A stretch of 64,000 bases of DNA from Uliginosibacterium sp. (GCA_016718265.1 JADKDZ010000003.1:206001-270000), one strand, 5' to 3'; shown: positions 8,890-17,863, numbered from the stretch's first letter. Made by a program: numbers and translations. Notes: generated by a model from the letters alone, not told the origin.

Positions 8890-9546
8890 CTATTCTGCTT
8901 CCTTGAAAGCCATGCCACCGACGTCGTCCAGTGTGAACTCCTGGAGTCGAATGTGTGGCGGGGTTGCTATTCTCCGCTCCTGCACGATCGGTCTCCCGCG
9001 ATTTTCTCGTGTCTCAATGAGATTTCCGGCCAAAAAATTGACGCTACGACGAAAAGCCGGTTTGCTCTTGCCGATCCTGCCGTGCGACGCCTCAAGTCCG
9101 ATCAGTACAAACTCGCCCTTAACTAGCTTGAACTGATAGCTTGTCCCGGCATACGCATCTGAAGTGTGTGAGCTTGCAGTGAGGAAAAGCGAACCCTTGC
9201 GGATGGAGGCGTACTCGGTTCGATGCATGTCAGGAGAATAGACGCTGGATTTCTCGATGATGGCGTAGTCGCCCAGTAGCGAACCCTTGAGGATCAGGAC
9301 TTGTGCAAGTTCAGCTTTGTCCCTTGTGTATTGAATGAGCGCGGCGACATCCGGAATGCCATCGTGGTCAAGATCACCTCTGGCGCACTCATAGCCGCCA
9401 AAACTCAAGGACGGGTATGCCTTCGCGATCTCATGCTTGGCTTGCGACGGGCACTGAATGGTCTCGTCCTGCGCGTGGCTTGACGCGCACAGCAGCAGGG
9501 CGGTGATCGCGAATGTAGCGATACCCAGGTAGCGTCTGGTTGACAT
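8890..9546 (-). CDS. Exported protein with calcium-loop-like motif
   Basis: The 218-residue product has a signal peptide (cleavage near HAQDE, residue 26) and an acidic loop DLDHDGIPDVAALI that matches the calcium-binding loops of FG-GAP or dockerin-like repeats, present once. The rest is beta-rich with no recognised domain. It sits directly upstream of the membrane protein at 8381 on the same strand, and the pair probably acts together in the envelope. The start ATG at 9546 lies 8 bases downstream of dsbD. Confidence 0.7.
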   Translation of the reverse strand: MSTRRYLGIATFAITALLLCASSHAQDETIQCPSQAKHEIAKAYPSLSFGGYECARGDLDHDGIPDVAALIQYTRDKAELAQVLILKGSLLGDYAIIEKSSVYSPDMHRTEYASIRKGSLFLTASSHTSDAYAGTSYQFKLVKGEFVLIGLEASHGRIGKSKPAFRRSVNFLAGNLIETRENRGRPIVQERRIATPPHIRLQEFTLDDVGGMAFKEAE

Positions 9547-9554
9547 GCGAAGTC

Positions 9555-11363
9555 CTAGTCAGTGGTGAGCTGCCGCAGGTGTTGCGCAAACTCTTCCGCC
9601 CCCATGAACCCGATCACCCGTTTGCCTGCCAGTTCCTCGCCGCCGGGCCGGAAGAACAGGATGCCCGGCGGGCCGAAGAGGCCGAAGCGTTTGAGCAGGG
9701 CGCGGTCGTCGGGGGTGTTGTCGGTCACGTCGGCCTGCAGCAGGGTGAAGCTGGCGAGCTGGCCGGCGACCTGCGGGTCGGCGAAGGTGCGGTGCTCCAT
9801 TTCCTTGCAGCTCACGCACCAGTCGGCATAGAAATCGAGCATCACGGGCCGGGTGCTGGCGGCGAGCTGGGCGTCGAGTTCGGCGTTGCTCTTGATGCGC
9901 GTGAAGCGCGGCGCTTCGCTGGCGTTCGCGGTGCCAGCACGCAGGCCGGCAAGCGGTTGAAGCGGATCGCGCGAGCCGGCCAGTGCGCCGATGAAGATCG
10001 CGGCGCCAGCCAGCAGAAGCAGGATGCCGATGGCTTTGAAGAGGCGCAGGGCGGCGTGGGCCTGATCCGGCAGGGGGTCGATGGCGCGGAGGAAGACGCC
10101 GCCGGTGATGAGCAGGGCGGCCCAGCCGAGCATGGGCAGCAGCGGCGGCAGGACGGGGGAGACGAGGTAGAGCGCGGTACCCAGCAGCACCAGGCCGAAG
10201 AAGCGCTTCACGCCTTCCATCCAGCCGCCGGGCTTGGGCAGCAGGCGTCGCGCGGCCACCCCCACGATGATGAGCGGCAGGCCCATGCCCAGCCCCAGCG
10301 CAAAGAGGGCCAGGCCGCCGAGCACGGCGTCATGCGTCTTGGCGATATAGAGCAGGGCGCCGGCCAGTGGCGCGGCCACGCAGGGGCCGACGATCAGCGC
10401 CGAAATCGCGCCCATGATCGCCAGCTGGGGCATCGAGCCCGCGTGGTGATGCGCGCTGGCCGAGAGTTTGTGCTGCCAGCGCGCCGGGATCTGCAGCTCG
10501 AAGAGGCCGAACATCGACAGCGCCAGCACCACGAAAATCAGCGCGAAGGCGCCCAGCACCCACACGTTCTGCAGCCAGACGGACAGCAGCTGGCCGGAGA
10601 AGCCCGCCAGCACGCCCGCGCCGGCATAGGTGACGGCCATGCCGAGCACATAGGCGCTGCTCAGGGCGAAGGCCCGCCGGTGCGAGAGCTTGTGGCCGTG
10701 GCCAACGATGATGCTGGAGACGATGGGCACCATCGGCAGCGTACAGGGGGTGAAGCTGAGCAGCAGGCCGAAGCCGAAAAATGACGCGGCAATCAGCGCG
10801 AGATTGCCGCCATCGAGCAGGCGGCTGATCCGCGTGGCTTCGTCTGCGCCCGCTTGTGCGGGGGCGGGCGGCGTGGCCGGCGGATCTAGGGGCGCGTCGC
10901 TCAGCCCCTTGCGCAGATCCAGCGTGAGCGGGCCGCCGGCCGGGCTGCTCTGGGCGGTCAGCGAGAGCGTATAGGGTGTGGGCGGGTAGCAGATGCCGAT
11001 GTCGGCACAGCCCTGCAGCGTGAGGGAGAGCGTCTCCGGCGTGCCGGTGCCGGTATAGGGCAGGGTGAAGCTCAGGTGATCGCGGTAGATGATCTGCTCG
11101 CCAAAGTGGGCGTCGGTATGGCTCAAACCCGGCGGCATCGTCGGCGCACCCGCTTGCAAGGCGGCCGGTGTGAGGGTGAAGCTGAACTTGTCGCGGTACA
11201 CGTAGTAGCCCGGCGCAATGCGGACGCTGACCCGCAGCGGCGTGCCAGCCTCGGCGCTGACCTGAAACGCCTGCTCGGGCGGCAAGGGCTCGGCTGCAGC
11301 CTGCGCGGCGGGGGCGCATAGCAGGCCGAGCAGCAACATCAGGGCAAAATACAGCTTCTTCAT
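9555..11363 (-). CDS. dsbD: Thiol:disulfide interchange protein DsbD
   Basis: At 602 residues this is full-length DsbD. In order it has a signal peptide, a periplasmic alpha domain with paired Cys (GCADIGICYPP), eight membrane helices with the two redox Cys in SFTPCTLPMVP and VGPCVAAPLAG, and a thioredoxin-like C-domain with WCVSCKEME. It passes electrons from cytoplasmic thioredoxin to periplasmic DsbC, DsbE/CcmG and similar acceptors. The cytochrome c maturation genes ccmA and ccmB lie elsewhere in the window and depend on such reductant. Its start overlaps the cutA stop (ATGA). Confidence 0.96.
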   Translation of the reverse strand: MKKLYFALMLLLGLLCAPAAQAAAEPLPPEQAFQVSAEAGTPLRVSVRIAPGYYVYRDKFSFTLTPAALQAGAPTMPPGLSHTDAHFGEQIIYRDHLSFTLPYTGTGTPETLSLTLQGCADIGICYPPTPYTLSLTAQSSPAGGPLTLDLRKGLSDAPLDPPATPPAPAQAGADEATRISRLLDGGNLALIAASFFGFGLLLSFTPCTLPMVPIVSSIIVGHGHKLSHRRAFALSSAYVLGMAVTYAGAGVLAGFSGQLLSVWLQNVWVLGAFALIFVVLALSMFGLFELQIPARWQHKLSASAHHHAGSMPQLAIMGAISALIVGPCVAAPLAGALLYIAKTHDAVLGGLALFALGLGMGLPLIIVGVAARRLLPKPGGWMEGVKRFFGLVLLGTALYLVSPVLPPLLPMLGWAALLITGGVFLRAIDPLPDQAHAALRLFKAIGILLLLAGAAIFIGALAGSRDPLQPLAGLRAGTANASEAPRFTRIKSNAELDAQLAASTRPVMLDFYADWCVSCKEMEHRTFADPQVAGQLASFTLLQADVTDNTPDDRALLKRFGLFGPPGILFFRPGGEELAGKRVIGFMGAEEFAQHLRQLTTD

Positions 11364-11683
11364 GGGGTATCCGTTTCCGTATTCAGCCAGTCGAGGTAGG
11401 CCGGCAGGCCTGCCCCGATCGGGATCGCAATGATCTCGGGCACGTCGTAAGGATGCAAGCCGCGCACGGCGGCTTCCACCTCGGCGTAGCGCGCCGCCTG
11501 CGTCTTGATCAGCATGGGCACCTCGGTCGTCTGTTCGATGGCCCCTTGCCAGCGATACACCGATTGGCAGGGGGCGAGGAGATTGACACAGGCAGCGAGC
11601 CGATGTTCCACCAGATGCGCGGCGATGCGCTGGGCGCAGGCTTGGTCGGGGGCGTTGCAGAGGATGAGGAGGGGGGCGGTCAT
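11360..11683 (-). CDS. cutA: CutA divalent-cation tolerance protein
   Basis: This 107-residue protein has the CutA1 ferredoxin-like trimer fold signature: LILCNAPDQACAQRIAAHL at the start, CVNLLAPCQSVYRW in the middle, then EVPMLIKTQ and YDVPEIIAIPI. It is implicated in copper and divalent metal tolerance. The gene overlaps dsbD by 4 bases; cutA-dsbD pairing is widespread in proteobacteria and older names for DsbD (CutA2) reflect this. Confidence 0.95.
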   Translation of the reverse strand: MTAPLLILCNAPDQACAQRIAAHLVEHRLAACVNLLAPCQSVYRWQGAIEQTTEVPMLIKTQAARYAEVEAAVRGLHPYDVPEIIAIPIGAGLPAYLDWLNTETDTP

Positions 11684-11893
11684 GGTGGGATCAGGTCATG
11701 TCGTGCGAGGACGCTCGTGCTGCCACCGAAGCATATCAGCAGCCTCACCTGGTCATCGGCCGATTCGACAGCAGGCTGTAGAGCCGCTCCCCGCGGGCTT
11801 CTGCGAGGCAGCTGTCTGAAGACCTCCGTCTTTCGGGTGTTCCAGGCCGACATGCCCGGTGAGGCAATGTGGGTGCGGCGCTTCAAGCCGTGC

Positions 11894-13900
11894 TTACTCG
11901 GCTGGCGTCGCAGCGATGAAGATGCGGTCGCGCCCGGCTTCTTTGGCGTCGTAGAGCGCATGGTCAGCCGCGCGGAGCAGTTGCTCGGCGCTGTCGCCGT
12001 TAACGAAGGCTTCGGCGATGCCGGCGGAGAAGGTGATGGCGGGAAGCTCGACCTCGCCGACATGCGGACGGGACTCGCGCACCTTGGCAGCGATGAAGCT
12101 GATGCGCTCCAGCGCCTCGGCCCCATCGGCACCGAGCATGACCACGACAAACTCTTCGCCACCGAAGCGGCAGGCCAGATCGGAGGCGCGCAGATGGGCA
12201 CGCACGATGCCGGCCACATGGGCGAGCACGGCGTCGCCTGCCTCGTGGCCCCAGGTGTCGTTGACGCGCTTGAAGTGATCGAGATCGAGCATGACCAGCG
12301 AGAGTTTTCGGCTCTCGCGCATCGCCCGGTGCAGCTCGCGCGGCAGGGTTTCTGCCAGATAGCGGCGGTTGAGCAGGCGGGTGAGCGGGTCGCGGATAGC
12401 CTGTTCGTGGAGCGCCTCGCGCAGGCGGATGTTGGAGAGCGCGAGCTTGAGTGATTCGCTGATCATCGAGGCCAGATGATTGATGCGTGCCCATTCGGCG
12501 TCGGTCGTGCCCCTGGGTGCCTTGACGCTCATCAGGCCGAGCGTTTCGCCCAGCACCTGCAGTGGCTGGCAGAGAATGCCGCCTTCGGGCAGCTTGTCGA
12601 AGTGTTTGCACATCGGGCCGGCATCGTGGGTTTGCAGGGCGTGACGTTGCCCGCGCCGCATTGCCCAGCAGTCGTGGGGGTCGAAGCTCGCGAGCAGGTT
12701 GGCCCCTTCGCCCCAGCTGACCACAGTGCGCAAGGTATTGCCCTCTTCGCCCGCTATCGCCAGGGTGCCGCCACTGCCCAGCTGCAGGCGGCCCAGCGTG
12801 CGCTCCAGTACCTCGTAGGCGTCGTGCAGGCTGAGGCTGCTTTGCAGACCCTCGTTGAGCTCATTGAGGCGGGTCAGGTCGCTGGCATGGCGTTCCAGCG
12901 CGCTCAAGGCCAGGGTGAGTTGCTGATTGGTTTCTTCCAGGCGGCACTGTGCGGCTTTCTGCTCGGTGATGTCGTGCACCACCCCCACGAGGCGCAAGGC
13001 GGCGCCATCAGGGGCGCAGAGAAAGTCACCTGCTGCAGCGAACCATCGGCAGGCACCGTCCGGGCGCAAGATGCGGTACTCGATGTCATACATGGCGCGG
13101 CCATGGATGGCGGCGTTCAGCGCCTGCTCGACCAGTGCGCGATCCTCGGGATGAACGCAGGCCAGGTAGGCGCGCATGCCGCCTGTCAATGCGCCGGGTG
13201 CATGGCCCAGCAAGACGTCGACTTCGTGCGACCAGCTCATGAAAGCGCTGAGCAGATCGTATTCCCAGCTGCCGATATGCGCGGCGCGTTGCGCCAGCGC
13301 GTAGCGGGCTTCGGAGATGGACAGCTTGTGGTGCGCCTCCTGCAGCTCGGCCGTGCGCCGCGAGAGGTCGTCATACAGTTCATTGAGGGAATCGAGCAGC
13401 ATGGAGAGTGACTCGACCTGCTGCGACATGCCTTCGTGCAAGGCCTCTTCGTGGCTGCCGCCGCGTTGCAGGGTCTGGATCATGCGTGCCATGCGCATGT
13501 CCGTGCCGATCACGTGAAAGACCATCCATTTCTTCAGGAAAGGCAGCAGCTTGCACAGTGCCGGCGCGCTCGGTGAGAGGGCGTTTTCCAGCATGCTGGC
13601 CACGATGCGCACTTGCTCGGCCAGTGAAACGTGCGCCGTGCGGTGCGCCTCGGCAAACGTGGCATCGAGCTGGTATTCCGCCATCAACTGCTCTTCGGCG
13701 GCAAAGTGCATCTGGGTGAATTCGTAGAGCGCCTGCACGCTCGCCAGCAGCACGGGGTTGTCGGCATCTTCGGTGGCCTGGCGTGTCAGCGCATCGAGCA
13801 ACGCGGACATTTCGCGGTGCTGCGCATCGACCTCGGCCAGGCCCGTGTTGAAGCGCGCGGGCCAGGCCACGTCATCCTCGCTGTCCAATCCGTAGGTCAC
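11894..13900 (-). CDS. Hemerythrin-PAS-GAF-GGDEF diguanylate cyclase
   Basis: I start at GTG 13900, which follows GGGGAGG; an upstream ATG at 13936 has no ribosome site. The order of domains is: bacteriohemerythrin (about residues 5-130) with iron ligands in EVDAQH, QMHFAAEE, AHRTAH and FHVIGTD; a linker helix; PAS/PAC (about 190-310, ending VGVVHDITEQ); GAF (about 345-490); GGDEF (about 510-665) with the active GGEEF and an upstream RxxD-like stretch. The protein should make c-di-GMP in response to oxygen bound at the di-iron site. No transmembrane segment is seen, so it is cytosolic. Confidence 0.9.
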   Translation of the reverse strand: MTYGLDSEDDVAWPARFNTGLAEVDAQHREMSALLDALTRQATEDADNPVLLASVQALYEFTQMHFAAEEQLMAEYQLDATFAEAHRTAHVSLAEQVRIVASMLENALSPSAPALCKLLPFLKKWMVFHVIGTDMRMARMIQTLQRGGSHEEALHEGMSQQVESLSMLLDSLNELYDDLSRRTAELQEAHHKLSISEARYALAQRAAHIGSWEYDLLSAFMSWSHEVDVLLGHAPGALTGGMRAYLACVHPEDRALVEQALNAAIHGRAMYDIEYRILRPDGACRWFAAAGDFLCAPDGAALRLVGVVHDITEQKAAQCRLEETNQQLTLALSALERHASDLTRLNELNEGLQSSLSLHDAYEVLERTLGRLQLGSGGTLAIAGEEGNTLRTVVSWGEGANLLASFDPHDCWAMRRGQRHALQTHDAGPMCKHFDKLPEGGILCQPLQVLGETLGLMSVKAPRGTTDAEWARINHLASMISESLKLALSNIRLREALHEQAIRDPLTRLLNRRYLAETLPRELHRAMRESRKLSLVMLDLDHFKRVNDTWGHEAGDAVLAHVAGIVRAHLRASDLACRFGGEEFVVVMLGADGAEALERISFIAAKVRESRPHVGEVELPAITFSAGIAEAFVNGDSAEQLLRAADHALYDAKEAGRDRIFIAATPAE

Positions 13901-14014
13901 GCCACGGGCCCTCCCCTTGCACCATGCATGATGCATGCTAGGGCTAACGGCGGGCGGGTGGCGAAACGAACCAGCCTTCCGGGCAGGTTTCTTGCCGCTT
14001 ATCTGGTGGTGCGA

Positions 14015-14257
14015 CTAAGGCGTGGCGCTGACGAGGTGGTACTGCACCACCGATTTGGACTTCAACTCCTTGCAATGATTGCAGAACCAATTGACGGCGC
14101 CGCAGGCCGTCAAACGCTCCAGATCATTGCCGCAGACGTTGCACCGCCCGGCGAGCTGGAAATAGCCGGCACATTCTGCGCACTGCCAGAGTGTGCCGCG
14201 TGCCGTCAGGGGCGCGCCGTCGTTCGGGCAAAGCGGGGCTTTCGGGTCAATGCTCAT
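14015..14257 (-). CDS. Double zinc-ribbon protein (YfgJ-like)
   Basis: The 80-residue protein starts at ATG 14257 behind AGGAG. It has four Cys pairs: CPNDG, CAEC, CNVC and CNHC, forming two zinc ribbons like E. coli YfgJ. Function is unknown; ribbons of this kind mediate protein or nucleic-acid contacts. It is the last gene on the strand after the DUF4178 gene and the small glycine-rich protein, separated from the latter by a hairpin repeat, so cotranscription is possible but not certain. Confidence 0.8.
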   Translation of the reverse strand: MSIDPKAPLCPNDGAPLTARGTLWQCAECAGYFQLAGRCNVCGNDLERLTACGAVNWFCNHCKELKSKSVVQYHLVSATP

Positions 14258-14351
14258 TCGGAACTCCTGCACAGGGATCAAGCGATGATTATCGCCGAGG
14301 CGCGCGGGCGCTGCCGTGGCTAGGATCAAGTCTGGCCCCGTCTGCCAGACA

Positions 14352-14384
14352 CTGCCCGGAGAGCCGCATCCCGCTTGGCTCTCC
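14352..14384. repeat. Palindromic repeat, family B, copy 1
   Basis: Contains CTGCCC followed by perfect arms GGAGAGCC and GGCTCTCC around an 11-base loop. Related copies lie at 26123 and 61989. It sits between the small glycine-rich protein gene and the zinc-ribbon gene and could act as a terminator or mRNA stabiliser. Confidence 0.6.
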
Positions 14385-14400
14385 AGCCTGCCTTGCAGTG

Positions 14401-14568
14401 CTATTTGTGGCCGCCACCGCTCCAGCCGCTGCCCGTGCCGGTCGAGAAGCCCGTGCCATTGCCCCAGCTGCGCGGGCTGCCGCCGCTGCCGGACGAGATG
14501 CCGGAGTTGATCGCGGTGCTGGTGAGGACCACGACGAGGGCGTACAGCGCATAGACGAAACGGTTCAT
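14401..14568 (-). CDS. Small membrane protein with Gly/Ser-rich tail
   Basis: This 55-residue protein starts at ATG 14568, sharing its A with the stop of the DUF4178 gene (TGATG), and is preceded by GGGAG. Residues 4-22 are a signal-anchor helix (FVYALYALVVVLTSTAI); the rest is almost pure Gly/Ser/Thr/Trp and ends GSGWSGGGHK. Proteins ending in a Gly-rich stretch and GGGHK occur beside DUF4178 and DUF350 genes, from memory. The tail may be an extracytoplasmic flexible or metal-binding segment. Confidence 0.7.
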   Translation of the reverse strand: MNRFVYALYALVVVLTSTAINSGISSGSGGSPRSWGNGTGFSTGTGSGWSGGGHK

Positions 14569-16048
14569 CAGTCGTCTCCCACGTCGGCAAAGACGCTGGT
14601 ACGCGCCGACCAGACCGGCACCCACAGCATCAGCAGCGCCAGACCCAGGATCAGCAGCGTGAGCACGCCGCCGCGAAACAGTTGTGGCGCATTGAAAATC
14701 ACTGCCGCCCAGCTGGCTGCTTTGGCAAAGCCATGCAGCGGGGATCGGCCAGCGGTCAGTGGGGCAGGCCCGGCGATCGCGTCGGCCGGCCGGCCAAACC
14801 ACTCGGCAATCTCCCTGGCGGAGACTTTCTGGCTCTTCGACCAGGTGATCTCGGCCTCGCTTTTCTCTTGCGACAGGATGCCATCCGGCCCGTAATAGTC
14901 GGTCACCCAGGTCTTGTCGCCGATCGAAACGCGCCAGTTGAAGGCGCCGGCCGCGTAGATCACCTCGCTGCCGTAATCCCACTTCCGGGTGTAGCTGCGC
15001 CCGTCATACCGCAGCCCTGTGCCCTGGTCGTCCGGCAGGCGATTGAGCACCGAGGTGCGCGTCCAGCCTTCGTCACTTTCCACCAGCCACAGAAAGCCCT
15101 TGGTGGCGTGAAAGAGCAGGTACTCCGTCCAGGTGGACGACTCATCCGAGCCATACTCGCGACAGCGCATCAGGCCGATGAGCTGCCACTTCACCTTGTC
15201 GATTGTGGCAACGTCGCCCAGTTGCAGCGTGGTGTGCGCCTGGGTGATCTCGTCATGCTTCTTGAGTACCTCGGCCTTGTCGCCCTCCAGCGCCACCTCG
15301 GCATGGCAGCTCGGGCAAACCAGGTGATCGGCCTTGCCCGGCACGTTGTCGATGCCAGCGCCGCAGCTCGGGCACTCCAGCGCTTTGGCCTTGCCGGCGA
15401 GCTTGCCGGCCGTGTCTTCCACCTGTTCAGCCGAGCGCAGCAACTGGCACTTCAGCGCCTCCAGCGTCGTCGCCACGCCGAGATAGACTTTCGGGGTCTC
15501 ACCCTCGCTGTAGTCCAGCGTCAGGAATCGCTCGCCACTGCGAAAATCCGCCACCCGCGCGACATAGCCGCTGCCCACCTGAAACGGCAACTCGCCTTCG
15601 CCCGCCACGCACTGTGCCGTGCGCACATCGGTGGCGGTGAAGCGCTGCCCATCCCAAGGAATCACCGCGCCGGGGCGGATCTGCTCGAACGCCGGCGCCT
15701 TGCTCGGCGCCCCCTTCTCCAGCGTGAACACGTATTGGCCCGAGCCATCCGACAGCCAGCCTGCCGTGCCATCGTCAAACAGCACATGCCACTCGTTCCA
15801 GAAGCCGTCCTCATAGCGCAGCTGGATACGCCCGACCACGGCGAAATTACGCCCCTCGTACTGCCCCGAGGTGGTGATCTGGATGCGGGTGTGATCTTCG
15901 ATCACCTCGCTCATCCGGCCGATATTGCGCACCACATCGGCCTCGCGCAGCAGCGTGCTGCGGCAATAGCTGCACACCGCCATCACCGAGCCGGCAGACT
16001 TGAATTCGACTTGCGCCCCGCAGGCGGGGCAGGCGGTTTTGTGTACAT
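14568..16048 (-). CDS. DUF4178 protein with zinc ribbons, start region disrupted
   Basis: Two zinc ribbons frame two DUF4178 units: CPAC and CSYC at the N-terminus, CPSC and CPSC in the middle, then a repeat of the beta domain and one C-terminal membrane helix (VLTLLILGLALLMLWVP). The clear coding sequence begins upstream of GTG 15986, because the first ribbon (CPAC) is encoded there, yet that frame has no start codon. An ATG at 16048 would join it if the T-run at 16037-16040 were one base longer. REP repeat 1 begins 18 bases beyond. DUF4178 genes commonly accompany SPFH, DUF350 and aminopropyltransferase genes, as here. Confidence 0.85.
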
Positions 16049-16065
16049 GGCGGTTACGTGCTGAT

Positions 16066-16098
16066 GTAGGGCGGGTTAGGCGAAGCCGTAACCCGCGC
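16066..16098 (+). repeat. REP 1 (GTAG type), at RAYT 3' end
   Basis: GTAG is followed by arms GCGGGTTA and TAACCCGC, an inner stem GGC/GCC with loop GAA, and one bulged G. This is the layout of REPs recognised by RAYT transposases (GTAG tetranucleotide 5' of a bulged hairpin). The RAYT stop codon (16076-16078) and its last codons lie inside the repeat. Confidence 0.88.
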
Positions 16099-16648
16099 GT
16101 GAAGGTTGATCAACGATTAGCGGTGATTCCGAACCATCACCCACCCAATCCAGCCCATAAACCCCCGCCTTCACCCAGCGGTGAAAACTCGAATACGGCC
16201 AGTCTGACACCGTTTTGACATGATCGTGTTTCACAGGGTTGAAGTGTACATAATCCATGTGACGCTCGAAATCCTTGTCATCGCGCAGCAGGTGTTCCCA
16301 GTAGCGATGCTGCCATAGCGTGCCGCAGTGCTTGGCGGCGCGTCGCGCCGTGAGCCATTCGGGACGATGATATTTCTCGCCACAACGCCGCGTTACATAC
16401 GCCTTGATCAAGCGCCATCGTGTCGAAAAATCCATGTCTCCCTCCGGCAGGGTCCAGATCGCGTGCAAGTGATCCGGCAACAACACCCAGGCATCAATCA
16501 CGAAAGGGCGTTTCACGCGGACGGTTTCAATGGCCTCGCGCAAAGCACAGCGCACGTCCTCGCCGAGGAGCACCGGCTGCCGGCGCTCGGTCACCACCGT
16601 AAAGAAATACGACGCTCCCGCTACCTCCGCCCGCCGATACCGGGACAT
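16076..16648 (-). CDS. REP-associated tyrosine transposase (RAYT, Y1 HUH-like)
   Basis: The 190-residue protein is a RAYT (TnpA_REP). The metal-binding His-x-His is H60/H62 in LLPDHLHAIW; the catalytic Tyr is Y133 in HMDYVHFNPVKHDHV. Other family marks are RYWEHLLRDDKDF and WPYSSFHRWV. RAYTs are single-copy domesticated relatives of the IS200/IS605 transposase that cleave REP hairpins next to a GTAG. Here GTAG-REPs lie directly at both ends of the gene, in the same orientation (16066, 16682), and six more lie within 2.5 kb. The last residues, AGYGFA, are encoded by the REP itself. Confidence 0.95.
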   Translation of the reverse strand: MSRYRRAEVAGASYFFTVVTERRQPVLLGEDVRCALREAIETVRVKRPFVIDAWVLLPDHLHAIWTLPEGDMDFSTRWRLIKAYVTRRCGEKYHRPEWLTARRAAKHCGTLWQHRYWEHLLRDDKDFERHMDYVHFNPVKHDHVKTVSDWPYSSFHRWVKAGVYGLDWVGDGSESPLIVDQPSRAGYGFA

Positions 16649-16681
16649 TCAAGCCTCCGTAAAACAAATTTCGTGGGGCGG

Positions 16682-16714
16682 GTAGGGCGGGTTAGGCGAA
16701 GCCGTAACCCGCGC
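16682..16714 (+). repeat. REP 2 (GTAG type), upstream of RAYT
   Basis: Same core as REP 1, GTAG plus the GCGGGTTA/TAACCCGC hairpin, 34 bases upstream of the RAYT start codon and in the same orientation as REP 1. It may also lie in the RAYT 5' leader and so influence its expression. Confidence 0.88.
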
Positions 16715-16811
16715 GTTACCGATTCGCGCCTGCACGAACCTTCACAAAATACATCCAGCATTCACCTTGTTGCCACGAATCGGCATCGCGCCTTGTTTTG
16801 CGGGTTGCCGC

Positions 16812-16833
16812 GCGGGTCAATGACCCGCCCTAC
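16812..16833 (-). repeat. REP 3, short-stem variant, reverse
   Basis: Perfect palindrome GCGGGTCA / TGACCCGC around a single A, followed by CTAC, which is GTAG read on the minus strand. It pairs in inverted orientation with REP 2, 97 bases away, as in a BIME unit. The TAG of GTAG is the stop codon of the Nudix gene. Confidence 0.8.
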
Positions 16834-17285
16834 AAGGTCAACACCCGTTTCGCAAGGCTGACATCGAGTTGTGACACAATCCCAATATCGTCATGCAGAT
16901 TCCAGAACCGGGTTGCCCCGATTTCTTCGCTATCGATTACCTTAGCATCAGCTTCCAGCAGGCAGCTAAATAATGCGCCGTACTCCAGTCGCTGTTCCTT
17001 GCCTAACCGCCACGCCATCACGCCGACGAACTCCAGCGATGCTGGAGTCTGGCCGCTCTCCTCCAGCAATTCCCGCCGGGCACAAGCTTCAGGCGTTTCA
17101 CCCGACTCGATCACGCCCCCTGGCAATTCCCAGCATTGGCGCCAATTGTTGAACACGAACAAGACCTCATCCCCGCGTTGGCATACCACCAGACTATGTG
17201 TCAGCGGCGCCACGCCCGCCAATTCGTCAAGACCGCAACGAGTCAGTGAAATCAGCTTGTTGCCGTGTTGATCGATTTCTTCCAT
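16830..17285 (-). CDS. Nudix hydrolase
   Basis: This 151-residue protein contains the full Nudix box: GGVIESGETPEACARRELLEESG, with the RELLEE core that binds Mg2+ and cleaves nucleoside diphosphate-X bonds. The start is ATG 17285 behind GGGGGA; a TTG further upstream is less likely. Substrate unknown. The stop codon is the TAG of the REP 3 tetranucleotide, so the repeat has probably replaced the original 3' end of the gene. It is one of the passenger genes of the RAYT island. Confidence 0.9.
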   Translation of the reverse strand: MEEIDQHGNKLISLTRCGLDELAGVAPLTHSLVVCQRGDEVLFVFNNWRQCWELPGGVIESGETPEACARRELLEESGQTPASLEFVGVMAWRLGKEQRLEYGALFSCLLEADAKVIDSEEIGATRFWNLHDDIGIVSQLDVSLAKRVLTL

Positions 17286-17318
17286 GTATCGCGTCCCCCG
17301 CCTCAAGAATTAGTCAAG

Positions 17319-17347
17319 GGCGGGTTAGCCGAAGGCGTAACCCGTGC
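17319..17347 (+). repeat. REP 4, variant with compensatory change
   Basis: Arms GCGGGTTA and TAACCCG enclose an inner stem GCC/GGC with loop GAA, where REP 1 and 2 have GGC/GCC. Both sides changed together and pairing is kept. The 5' tetranucleotide is altered to GTCA. It lies just upstream of the Nudix start. Confidence 0.8.
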
Positions 17348-17395
17348 GGTTCTATTTGAACGAATGCCCTTGTGGGTTAAGCACGGCCTTCATCC

Positions 17396-17863
17396 TCACT
17401 TTATAAACTGCGCGCTCAGCGGATATTTCCACGCAGTACCTTCTCCGGCCTTGATCGCACCAATAATGCAGAAAGTAACGTCCAGTACGAACAGGATGAT
17501 CAGGAGCGGAATGCCAATCAGGACGAAGCATGCAGGGATCAGGACGATCAGCAGCATGAGATTGGTTATCACCCAGTTGACGACGTTTCGACCGTTCTCG
17601 GCAATGAATTCATTTTTGTCTTTGTAGAGCAGCCACATGACGATTGGCATCGCGACTCCAAAAACCGGGATCACAAATCCAAGAAACTGGGAGAGGTGCA
17701 AGCACATGGCGTACGACTTTTCATTCACCCCCAGAACAGGCCCTGGGGGGTCGTCCTCCGAGGAATCACCCAGTAGTTTTGCCTTTTCGCGCTGAAACTC
17801 TTGCTCCGTCAGGGCGCCTGAAAGTCTGAGTTCGTCCAGTTTTTTGAGTTCATCGTATTTCAT
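17396..17863 (-). CDS. SHOCT-DUF4870 (Tic20-like) membrane protein
   Basis: The 155-residue protein begins at ATG 17863 behind AAGGA. Residues 1-32 form a SHOCT-type short helix pair (LKKLDELRLSGALTEQEFQREKAKLL); the rest is a DUF4870 domain with three to four membrane helices and the motif FIAENGRNVVNWVITNL. Such proteins are common and uncharacterised. It is carried in the RAYT island between REP 4 and REP 5. Confidence 0.85.
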   Translation of the reverse strand: MKYDELKKLDELRLSGALTEQEFQREKAKLLGDSSEDDPPGPVLGVNEKSYAMCLHLSQFLGFVIPVFGVAMPIVMWLLYKDKNEFIAENGRNVVNWVITNLMLLIVLIPACFVLIGIPLLIILFVLDVTFCIIGAIKAGEGTAWKYPLSAQFIK

